From: Bacteroidales bacterium
GTDB taxonomy: Bacteria; Bacteroidota; Bacteroidia; Bacteroidales; Tenuifilaceae
Assembly (NCBI GenBank): GCA_008933525.1
Contig: WBUV01000254.1
Coordinates: 1 to 5,415 of the forward strand
Length of the DNA stretch: 5,415 nucleotides
Reading direction: 5' to 3'
Shown here: positions 1 to 4,514 of the stretch, in pieces
Layout of the letters: every line of letters starts with the position of its first letter
How positions within the stretch are numbered: position 1 is the first letter of the stretch
Made by a program: the position numbers and the translations under genes
Notes under the pieces: model-generated
The model's database searches: none
Seen by the model: the letters and a program-made list of their open reading frames with translations, nothing else
Told to the model about the DNA's origin: nothing

Positions 1-11
1 ATTTTATTTAT

Positions 12-19
12 TAACTTTG
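12..19 (+). promoter_or_regulatory. Bacteroidota-type -7 box upstream of the small membrane protein
   Basis: TAACTTTG matches the Bacteroidota -7 consensus TAnnTTTG exactly. The -33 TTTG partner would lie before the window start and cannot be checked. Transcription would begin near 25, leaving a leader of about 65 nt before the ATG at 90. Confidence 0.5.
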
Positions 20-89
20 CAGAACAAAGTTCTTTGTGAATTAGTTAAATTGTACAGTAAATTATAGATATTAACTTAAAATCTTGGTT

Positions 90-377
90 ATGAACGGAAA
101 ATTTAATTTTTGGTATGCTATAAGTTGGCTGTTTGGCATACTATTCCTTGCAATTGGTGTTTTGAATACTTTTTGGGGTAACGATATGGGATTTGGAATC
201 TTTATCATAGTATTGTCATTAATTTTTTTCCCTCCAGTTGAATCCCTTATCAAAAAGATGTTTGACTTTTCAATTCACTACGTGATTAAAATTCTTATAG
301 GTTTGTTTATCCTATGGGCAGCTTTAGGCGTTGGTGAACTGTTTGCTAAGGTTAGCCTTATGCTTAAAGATATCTAG
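90..377 (+). CDS. Small three-helix membrane protein of unknown function
   Basis: This 95-residue protein is not one I recognise. It is strongly hydrophobic, with three likely membrane segments at about residues 8-28 (AISWLFGILFLAIGV), 34-49 (GFGIFIIVLSLIFF) and 63-85 (YVIKILIGLFILWAALGVGE). A short loop with PPVESLIKK joins the second and third segments. No catalytic motif or cysteine pair is visible. I chose the ATG at 90 because the frame can only be extended to a TTG at 84, two codons earlier, which is a poorer start. It ends in TAG. A -7 promoter box lies about 70 nt upstream, and 257 nt separate it from the next gene, so it is probably transcribed alone. It probably sits in the inner membrane. 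The hydrophobic pattern makes it a credible gene, but no function can be assigned. Confidence 0.7.
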   Translation: MNGKFNFWYAISWLFGILFLAIGVLNTFWGNDMGFGIFIIVLSLIFFPPVESLIKKMFDFSIHYVIKILIGLFILWAALGVGELFAKVSLMLKDI

Positions 378-440
378 TTCTGAAACAAATTCAATGTTTT
401 AAGTTGTTAACTCCAATATCTCAATCATTTACTTTCGATA

Positions 441-461
441 GCGCGCGTTTGTAACGCGTGC
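441..461. repeat. GC-rich REP-like hairpin
   Basis: GCGCGCGTT (441-449) can pair with AACGCGTGC (453-461) around a TGT loop, giving a 9-bp stem with one G-U wobble. TTCTT follows. The stem is pure GC except for two A-T pairs, inside an AT-rich spacer. It could be a weak terminator for the upstream small gene or a repetitive extragenic palindrome. It resembles palindromes I recall from other Bacteroidota genomes, but that memory is unverified. Confidence 0.5.
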
Positions 462-545
462 TTCTTAAAAATCTGAAAAAAAATTAACCATAGCTGTAAC
501 AAAATACTTTTTCGTGGTACAAAGTGTTAAACTGAAACGGGAACA

Positions 546-600
546 ATAACCAAAACCGATAGTACATCAAAGCCGGCAGTACACAGGTAGAATTGGTTAT
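546..600 (+). repeat. 8-bp inverted repeat in the operon leader
   Basis: ATAACCAA (546-553) and TTGGTTAT (593-600) are exact reverse complements separated by 39 nt. The right arm ends 34 nt before the hydrolase ATG. It could close a leader RNA structure or be chance in AT-rich DNA. Confidence 0.3.
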
Positions 601-634
601 GCCCAATCAGCAAAACACTTAAAAATTAATTACC

Positions 635-1471
635 ATGAAACGTATAGCAATAGCTTTAATTTTATCAGTATTAGCAGTTGGCCTAAAGGCACAGTACAAC
701 GCAGTTCGAATTGAAACTCAAGGAACAGGCAACCCCATAATTCTTCTTCCAGGTTTTACTTGTCCTGCTTCGGTTTGGGATTCTACCATTGTTAACATAA
801 AGGGAAATTATAGGTACATAAAAGTTACCTATGCCGGATTCGATGGTGTTCCAGCCGTTGATATGCCTTGGTATCCCAAGTTAACCGCCGATATTGCCCA
901 GTACATTACCGATAATCAACTAACCAACGTTACAATTATTGGTCACAGTATGGGTGGCAACCTTGCCATAGACCTTGCTGCTATCCTTGGCGATAGAATT
1001 ACAAAGTTAGTTCTGGTTGATGCAATTCCATGTATGCGCGAACTTATGATGCCTGGCGTACCCGCCAGCGCGCTTCAGTACGATAGCCCTTACAATAACC
1101 AGATGCTCCAAATGCCCGCCGAGGGATTTAAGCAATTGGCTGGTGGCATGGCTTCCAACATGACTAATCGCACCGATAAGGTTGGTTTACTTACAGCCTG
1201 GATTTTAGCCTCGGATAGAAAAACCTACGTTTACGGCTTTACCGATTTACTAAAGCTCGATTTGCGCAATACTCTCAAATCCGTTTCAACTAAAACCCTT
1301 GTTGTAGGCGCTTCTTTTCCAACTACGGAGCAGGCTAAGGGAGTTTTTTAGTCGCAGTATGCAAATCTTTCCAATAAACATATTACTATTGCACCAGCCA
1401 ATTGCAAGCATTTTGTAATGTTCGATGCTGCAGAGTGGTTTTATAATCAACTTAACACATTTCTTGAATAA
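635..1471 (+). pseudogene. Secreted alpha/beta hydrolase interrupted by an in-frame TAG at 1349
   Basis: The product is an alpha/beta-hydrolase-fold protein of unknown substrate. Residues 1-19 form a signal peptide with a likely cut before Q20 (LKA-Q), so it is exported to the periplasm. The oxyanion-loop motif LLPGF is at 37-41, and the nucleophile elbow GHSMGG at 103-108 makes Ser105 the likely nucleophile. TAG at 1349-1351 stops translation after 238 residues. The same frame then stays open for 39 codons and encodes the family's C-terminal segment with the likely catalytic His259 (KHFVMFD, 258-264). It ends at TAA 1469-1471, which overlaps the sigma-factor ATG (TAATG). There is no indel. 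The expected residue at 239 is probably Glu, Gln or Lys, so a single substitution such as GAG to TAG would explain it; the T belongs to a T6 run at 1344-1349. The truncated 238-residue product lacks the His and should be inactive. A real nonsense mutation, a base error or readthrough cannot be separated from sequence alone. The catalytic acid is not identified. Confidence 0.85.
1349..1351 (+). other. In-frame amber codon inside the hydrolase gene
   Basis: The codon order GGA GTT TTT TAG TCG CAG TAT places a stop between two segments of one continuous protein. Genes at 90-377 and 3272-4264 in this window end naturally in TAG, so TAG works as a normal stop here and genetic-code reassignment is unlikely. 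Confidence 0.85.
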
Positions 1472-1983
1472 TGAGCGCAAAACTTAGCCTTTTTAACCAG
1501 ATTTATGCCGCCCACAACCAAATGGTAATGCAGCTTTGTTTGGGGTTTGTAAATGGCGATAGGAGTAAGGCAAAGGATATTTCACAGGAGGTTTTTGTAA
1601 GTACATGGAACTCTTTGGACAGGTTTAAGGGTGAGTCGAGTCACAAAACATGGCTATACCGAATAACGGTAAACACTTGCCTTAAGAGTTTAAGGGACAG
1701 CAAGCAATCCAAAAATATAAGTATTGATGTTGAGCAACGCGCAGATCTTCTTCATCACGATGACTCCACTAGCCATGTCCAGGAGTCTGCGCTAAGTGCA
1801 CTCTACGCCAGCATAGGACAGTTACCCGAGGTTGATAGACTTATAATAATGATGGTGCTTGACGATGCTGAATATTCCCAAATTGCCGATGTAATGGGTA
1901 TTAGTGAGGTTAACGTTAGGGTAAAGGTTCATCGGATTAAGCAAACACTTAAAAAAATAATGCAAAATGAATATGCAGATTGA
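1471..1983 (+). CDS. ECF-family RNA polymerase sigma factor
   Basis: This 170-residue protein is an extracytoplasmic-function sigma-70 factor, which directs RNA polymerase to a small set of promoters in response to a signal. Region 2 spans about residues 9-76, including DISQEVF (36-42) and the region 2.3/2.4 stretch WLYRITVNTCL (61-71). Region 4 spans about 104-165, with helix-turn-helix YSQIADVMGISEVNVRVKVH at 135-154. The length is normal for the family, and regions 1 and 3 are absent as expected. The ATG is fixed by its overlap with the hydrolase stop (TAATG), which implies translational coupling. Its 3' end overlaps the next gene. The TAG in the hydrolase could reduce coupled translation of this gene. 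The target promoter is unknown. ECF factors of this kind usually regulate their own operon and are held inactive by a membrane partner, and the next gene is the obvious candidate. Confidence 0.93.
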   Translation: MSAKLSLFNQIYAAHNQMVMQLCLGFVNGDRSKAKDISQEVFVSTWNSLDRFKGESSHKTWLYRITVNTCLKSLRDSKQSKNISIDVEQRADLLHHDDSTSHVQESALSALYASIGQLPEVDRLIIMMVLDDAEYSQIADVMGISEVNVRVKVHRIKQTLKKIMQNEYAD

Positions 1984-2563
1984 TAATTTAAAAGAGCTTT
2001 GGAATAAAGCAAAAGCCGAGGTTCCCTCAGCCGATGTCGATGTCCCTGCAATTGTGTCTAAAGCAAAGTCTAAAAGACGTAGTTCAATTGTCGCACATTC
2101 GCTAAATATAACTATTTTGGCCGCTACCCTTGTGGTTATTACGTTATACTATTTTCTTGTAATGAGGTATCGCTTTTTGTTAAGTCACGTAGGGTTTGGG
2201 ATTATGTTTGTATCTTTAGCGTTGCGCATTGCTCTAGAGGTGATTAGCATGATTAGAGCCTATTCCATAGATATGACTGATACCGCTTTGCGCAATACAG
2301 AACAGGCAGTGCTGTTTTTTAAACAGCGTAAGCGCATACATGGCCTATACACCATTGCAATAGTTGCATCGTACATGATTGGTTTTGCTCTAATGGGACC
2401 AGAAATTTACAATAATCTTCCATTATACCTGTTTGCTGGAATCTACCTGTTTTTTGTGGTTGGTGCTTATATTTTGATAGTTAAAATTCGAAGTGGTATC
2501 CGTAAGGAGATGAACGATTTGGAGGATTTGCTTGCTCTTAGAGACGAAATTCGTAAAGAGTAA
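1967..2563 (+). CDS. Four-helix membrane protein, probable anti-sigma or partner of the ECF factor
   Basis: The protein has 198 residues. A polar N-terminus of about 40 residues contains LKELWNKAKAEVP (8-20) and a basic KSKRRSS stretch (34-40). Four likely membrane helices follow at about 43-65, 72-93, 124-143 and 152-174. The C-terminus is charged and probably coiled (KEMNDLEDLLALRDEIRKE, 180-198). The gene overlaps the sigma factor by 17 nt if it starts at 1967, or 11 nt if it starts at the in-frame ATG at 1973; both are plausible, and the second starts MQIDNLKELW. The overlap, the shared operon and the cytoplasmic N-terminal tail before the first helix suggest it binds the sigma factor at the inner membrane. 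I see no zinc-binding HxxxCxxC anti-sigma motif and no periplasmic sensor domain, so the anti-sigma role rests on context. It could instead transmit an intramembrane signal. Confidence 0.85.
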   Translation: MNMQIDNLKELWNKAKAEVPSADVDVPAIVSKAKSKRRSSIVAHSLNITILAATLVVITLYYFLVMRYRFLLSHVGFGIMFVSLALRIALEVISMIRAYSIDMTDTALRNTEQAVLFFKQRKRIHGLYTIAIVASYMIGFALMGPEIYNNLPLYLFAGIYLFFVVGAYILIVKIRSGIRKEMNDLEDLLALRDEIRKE

Positions 2564-2650
2564 TCTATTGTTTTTTTGTTGGTAAATGTAATGCATGTTA
2601 TTTTTTGAATTAGAGCCAGACCCATATTTGGAAAATGAGAATGGCAAAAT

Positions 2651-2670
2651 AAATTATCTGTAGATAATTT
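2651..2670. repeat. AT-rich perfect palindrome downstream of the sigma operon
   Basis: AAATTATCT (2651-2659) and AGATAATTT (2662-2670) are perfect reverse complements around GT. A hairpin with a 2-nt gap would be strained, so it looks more like a dimeric protein-binding site or a chance AT palindrome than a terminator. Confidence 0.3.
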
Positions 2671-2679
2671 TTATAGACA

Positions 2680-2703
2680 AAAAGAGGCCTAATAGCCTCT
2701 TTT
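2680..2703 (+). terminator. Intrinsic terminator of the sigma-factor operon (possibly bidirectional)
   Basis: AAAAGAGGC (2680-2688) pairs perfectly with GCCTCTTTT (2695-2703) around the loop CTAATA. The T run lies in the 3' arm. It is 117 nt after the stop of the membrane-protein gene. The A run on the left lets it work on the minus strand too. Confidence 0.75.
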
Positions 2704-2743
2704 ATTGTGATGTAAATCTCGATTGTTGATATGTATTAAACGA

Positions 2744-2768
2744 AAAAAGAGGCTTTAAGCCTCTTTTT
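2744..2768 (-). terminator. Terminator of the tRNA-Pro transcript
   Basis: AAAAAGAGGC (2744-2753) pairs perfectly with GCCTCTTTTT (2759-2768) around TTTAA. Read on the minus strand the stem is followed by a T run, and it begins one base after the tRNA discriminator, so the primary tRNA trailer is essentially this hairpin. The GAGGC/GCCTC core is the same as in the terminator at 2680-2703. Confidence 0.78.
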
Positions 2769-2769
2769 G

Positions 2770-2843
2770 TCGGGGTGACCCGACTCGAACGGGCGACCAC
2801 TTGCACCCCATGCAAGTACGCTAGCCAACTGCGCCACACCCCG
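2770..2843 (-). tRNA. tRNA-Pro (anticodon GGG)
   Basis: The minus strand folds into a complete cloverleaf. The acceptor CGGGGTG (2843-2837) pairs with CACCCCG (2777-2771), with discriminator A at 2770. The D-stem is GCGC/GCGT. The anticodon stem CTTGC/GCAAG (2816-2812 and 2804-2800) carries the loop ATGGGGT, so U33 is followed by anticodon GGG (2809-2807) and G37, as usual for proline tRNAs reading CCC and CCU. The T-arm is GCCCG-TTCGAGT-CGGGT. CCA is not encoded; the discriminator is followed by CAA. The tRNA is the last member of a minus-strand array whose two upstream copies are defective. A -7 box at 3094-3101 probably starts the transcript, and the hairpin at 2744-2768 ends it. Confidence 0.95.
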
Positions 2844-2898
2844 ATTTTTTCCAAAAAGCACTTCTCGACTTTACGAGAAATTTAGTATTCTATTAATT

Positions 2899-2961
2899 AC
2901 CAGCGAACTGGCGACCATCCCGACTCCCTCGGGATACGCTAGCCAACTGCGCCACACCCCG
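2899..2961 (-). pseudogene. tRNA-Pro-like tandem copy 1 (no 3' acceptor strand)
   Basis: The last 27 bases (2935-2961) are identical to the tRNA-Pro 5' end: acceptor 5' strand, D-arm and base 26. The anticodon arm is replaced by another foldable arm of the same size, stem TCCCG/CGGGA (2918-2922, 2930-2934). On the minus strand its loop is AGGGAGT, which lacks U33. The T-arm has become GCCAG-TTCG-CTGGT, a 5-bp stem (one G-U) with a four-base loop. No CACCCCG follows, so no acceptor stem can form within the copy. It cannot be an ordinary tRNA. It is either a decaying duplicate or a conserved tRNA-like RNA. Confidence 0.85.
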
Positions 2962-3015
2962 ATTTCTTTCAAAAACATTTCCCGACTTTATGAGAAATTT
3001 ATAGCATTATCATGA

Positions 3016-3078
3016 ACCAGCGAACTGGCGATCATCCCGGCTCCCTCGGGATACGTTAGCCAACTGCGCCACACCCCG
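3016..3078 (-). pseudogene. tRNA-Pro-like tandem copy 2 (no 3' acceptor strand)
   Basis: This copy differs from copy 1 at only three of 63 positions, all transitions. It has the same defects: missing 3' acceptor strand, swapped anticodon arm (minus-strand loop AGGGAGC) and UUCG-closed T-arm. It is the copy nearest the probable promoter, so it would be transcribed first. Confidence 0.85.
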
Positions 3079-3093
3079 AACTCTAATGCGATG

Positions 3094-3122
3094 CAAAAAT
3101 ACTCCCTTTTTTTAAATTCAAA
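3094..3122 (-). promoter_or_regulatory. Probable promoter of the tRNA-Pro array
   Basis: On the minus strand TATTTTTG (3101-3094) matches TAnnTTTG exactly. A TTTG (3122-3119) sits 17 nt further upstream as a possible -33 element, at the short end of accepted spacing. Transcription would start just before the first tRNA-like copy, which ends at 3078. I see no second -7 box between the units, so one transcript probably carries all three. Confidence 0.6.
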
Positions 3123-3210
3123 AATTTAGTTCAACAATTTTTACCGCTATTTTAGTTAATAAACATAAAACGGAATTATTTTAATTGTTTAAAATCAATT
3201 TTTATCCTAT

Positions 3211-3238
3211 TTTGTTATTTATTATTTGATTATTTTTG
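3211..3238 (+). promoter_or_regulatory. Probable trxB promoter
   Basis: TATTTTTG at 3231-3238 matches the TAnnTTTG -7 box exactly. TTTG at 3211-3214 is a possible -33 element with a 16-nt spacer, slightly short. The leader to the ATG at 3272 would be about 25-30 nt. The region 3079-3271 is thus a divergent promoter region for the tRNA array and trxB; I see no gene in it. Confidence 0.6.
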
Positions 3239-3271
3239 CATCAAATTAAAATATGTAAATAAGTTTATAAT

Positions 3272-4264
3272 ATGGAATTATTCAAGTCTATGAACACAAA
3301 TGCTGGTGGGAATTCTTCTAACTCCAATAAACCTGTTGAAAAGGTTAAGGTGTTAATCCTTGGTTCAGGACCTGCTGGTTATACTGCTGCTATTTATGCT
3401 GCAAGGGCAAATTTGAGCCCAGTTGTTTACGAAGGAATTCAGCCTGGTGGGCAGTTAACAACTACTACTGAGATAGAGAACTTCCCAGGCTATCCGAATG
3501 GAATCACTGGTAACGAAATGATGGAGGATTTAAAAATGCAGGCACAGCGCTTTGGCACCGATGTTCGGTTTGGAATTGCGTCGTCAACAGATTTGTCCTC
3601 AAGGCCATTTAAGGTTACCATTGACGATGAAAAGGTTATTGAGGCGGAGATCTTGATTATTGCTACTGGAGCAACTGCAAAGTATCTTGGTTTGGAGTCG
3701 GAGGAGAAGTTTAAAGGACAAGGTGTTTCGGCATGTGCAACTTGCGATGGTTTCTTTTACCGTGGTAAGGATGTTGCTGTTGTTGGTGGTGGCGATACTG
3801 CTGCTGAGGAGGCAACTTATCTTGCAGGTTTATGTAATAAAGTTTACCTGATTGTTCGTAAACCATACTTACGCGCATCCAAAGCAATGCAGGAGCGCGT
3901 TATGAATACTCCAAACCTTGAAGTGCTATTTGAGCACGTAACCAAGGAGATTGTTGGCGATATGACTGGTGTGAATGGCGTAATTCTTACAAACACCAAA
4001 ACTGGCGAAGATGTGAGAAAGGATATTTCAGGTTTCTTTGTAGCCATAGGGCATCAACCAAACTCAGATATATTTAAGCCTTGGATTGAAACCGATGAGG
4101 TTGGATACATTAAAACTATTCCGGGTACATCAAAGACTAACATTCCTGGCGTTTTTGCTTGTGGCGATGTGCAGGATCCTCACTACCGTCAGGCAATTAC
4201 TGCAGCAGGCTCGGGCTGTATGGCTGCAATTGATGCAGAGCGATACTATGCTGAGAATAAATAG
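3272..4264 (+). CDS. trxB: Thioredoxin reductase (NADPH)
   Basis: This cytoplasmic flavoprotein passes electrons from NADPH through FAD and a redox disulfide to thioredoxin. The 330 residues compare with about 320 in the E. coli enzyme. The FAD dinucleotide motif GSGPAG is at 31-36, followed by GGQLTTTTEIENFPGYP. The redox-active CATC is at 155-158 inside GVSACATCDGFFYR. The NADPH-site glycine motif GGGDTAAEE is at 172-180. The C-terminal FAD motif GVFACGDV (293-300) leads into DPHYRQAITAAGSG. The NADPH phosphate-binding motif HRRxxxR of E. coli reads VRKPYLR here (195-201); I recall the same form in Bacteroidetes TrxB, so it is not evidence of lost function. Residues 1-22 are a low-complexity Asn/Ser/Gly leader before the conserved fold. 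An internal ATG at 3290 (M7) is an alternative start. No thioredoxin gene is adjacent. The gene has its own promoter and is probably monocistronic. Confidence 0.97.
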   Translation: MELFKSMNTNAGGNSSNSNKPVEKVKVLILGSGPAGYTAAIYAARANLSPVVYEGIQPGGQLTTTTEIENFPGYPNGITGNEMMEDLKMQAQRFGTDVRFGIASSTDLSSRPFKVTIDDEKVIEAEILIIATGATAKYLGLESEEKFKGQGVSACATCDGFFYRGKDVAVVGGGDTAAEEATYLAGLCNKVYLIVRKPYLRASKAMQERVMNTPNLEVLFEHVTKEIVGDMTGVNGVILTNTKTGEDVRKDISGFFVAIGHQPNSDIFKPWIETDEVGYIKTIPGTSKTNIPGVFACGDVQDPHYRQAITAAGSGCMAAIDAERYYAENK

Positions 4265-4293
4265 ATTTAATTAGGCGTTTTGCTGATATTAAA

Positions 4294-4310
4294 TGATGCC
4301 AGCGGCATCA
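4294..4310. repeat. Array hairpin 1
   Basis: TGATGCC (4294-4300) pairs perfectly with GGCATCA (4304-4310) around AGC. It is the first hairpin behind trxB. No U run follows, so it is a poor terminator by itself. Confidence 0.7.
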
Positions 4311-4343
4311 AATGATTCTAGATATTCATTGAGAATAAAAATT

Positions 4344-4367
4344 ATTCGACTCCAGCTGGAGTCGAAT
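4344..4367. terminator. Array hairpin 2, a 24-bp perfect palindrome and possible trxB terminator
   Basis: ATTCGACTCCAG (4344-4355) is the exact reverse complement of 4356-4367. As RNA it gives a 10-bp stem with an AGCT loop. TTTCTTT follows (4367-4373), so it could terminate trxB about 80-100 nt after the stop codon. It is also the middle member of the hairpin array. Confidence 0.6.
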
Positions 4368-4396
4368 TTCTTTATATGGTCATTGCTATAAATATT

Positions 4397-4413
4397 CAAA
4401 CCCTCTGGGTTTG
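4397..4413. repeat. Array hairpin 3
   Basis: CAAACCC (4397-4403) pairs perfectly with GGGTTTG (4407-4413) around TCT. It is the third hairpin of the array and shares no stem sequence with the other two. Confidence 0.65.
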
Positions 4414-4461
4414 TAACTTTCGCAGATTATTACTTATGCGCCTAATTCAATAAATAGAAAT

Positions 4462-4486
4462 AAAAAACCCCGCAAAAGCGGGGTTT
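4462..4486 (-). terminator. Intrinsic terminator of the alpha-oxoamine synthase gene
   Basis: AAACCCCGC (4465-4473) pairs perfectly with GCGGGGTTT (4478-4486) around an A4 loop. On the minus strand the stem is followed by a T run (TTTTTTA, 4467-4461), the classic rho-independent layout. It is about 28 nt beyond the stop codon at 4515. Confidence 0.88.
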
Positions 4487-4514
4487 CTAGTATGTAGAAC
4501 TTTAACTTTTCAAG

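Larger units (their letters stand above)
378..634. other. Gene-free leader region before the hydrolase operon
   Basis: I see no open frame of credible size on either strand. The region holds a GC-rich hairpin at 441-461 and a long-range inverted repeat, ATAACCAA at 546-553 with TTGGTTAT at 593-600, that encloses 39 nt just upstream of the operon's first ATG. AGTACA occurs twice, at 561-566 and 578-583. No exact TAnnTTTG box was found, so the promoter of the operon is not identified; it may depend on the ECF sigma factor it encodes. Confidence 0.55.
2770..3078 (-). repeat. Tandem array of tRNA-Pro and two tRNA-like units (period 117-118 bp)
   Basis: The ACACCCCG end of the unit recurs at 2843, 2961 and 3078. 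The two spacers, 2844-2898 and 2962-3015, are also related: their first 40 or so bases align with five transitions and one gap, and the last 15 are diverged. Each spacer has a hairpin-like core around ACTTTA. It is a perfect 6-bp stem in the first (TTCTCG/CGAGAA, 2862-2879) and partly mismatched in the second (2979-2996). The whole tRNA-plus-spacer unit was therefore duplicated, not only the tRNA. Confidence 0.85.
4266..4448. mobile_element. Putative small non-autonomous element: hairpin array with terminal inverted repeats
   Basis: AATTAGGCG (4269-4277) and CGCCTAATT (4439-4447) are perfect 9-bp inverted repeats. Just outside them AATAAATAGA occurs twice (4256-4265 and 4449-4458), like a 10-bp target-site duplication. 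The left copy contains the trxB stop codon. Between the inverted repeats are three hairpins (4294-4310, 4344-4367, 4397-4413) with different stems, separated by related spacers 4316-4343 and 4368-4396 that share TTCT, ATAT, TCATTG, ATAAA and ATT in order. No protein is encoded. A competing reading is that the direct repeat belongs to the repeating spacer motif, because TGAGAATAAA at the trxB end also occurs at 4330-4339. The mobile-element call is inference. Confidence 0.45.

Noticed and set aside
430..437. TACTTTCG as a -7 box for the hydrolase operon
   Set aside because: It has one mismatch to TAnnTTTG, no convincing -33 partner, and a GC-rich hairpin lies directly downstream of it.
495..519. 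TGTAAC followed by CGTGGTA as an ECF-type promoter of the sigma operon
   Set aside because: The motif halves look suggestive, but only 12 nt separate them, shorter than the usual spacing for ECF promoters, and the -10 part does not match a clear consensus.
635..1471. Genetic-code change in which TAG is sense
   Set aside because: Two other genes in the window end naturally in TAG, so TAG is in use as a stop.
1286..1480. Minus-strand 64-codon reading frame
   Set aside because: It lies opposite the C-terminal part of the hydrolase and the sigma start, has no recognisable domain and is explained by the coding strand.
2423..2647. Minus-strand 74-codon reading frame over the end of the membrane-protein gene
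   Set aside because: Its composition is unlike a folded protein (Asn/Lys/Ser-rich), it overlaps a supported gene, and I see no promoter for it.
2899..3078. tRNA-like copies as amber suppressors acting on the TAG at 1349
   Set aside because: Their anticodon loops are AGGGAGT and AGGGAGC, with no CUA anticodon and no U33, and they lack an acceptor stem, so they cannot be charged and read TAG.
2770..3078. The duplicated tRNA pieces as integrase attachment sites
   Set aside because: Integration into tRNA genes normally duplicates the 3' part. Here the 5' part is retained and the 3' acceptor strand is missing. No integrase is visible.
4294..4413. CRISPR array
   Set aside because: The variable parts are perfect palindromes of different lengths, only two related linkers exist and no cas gene is present.
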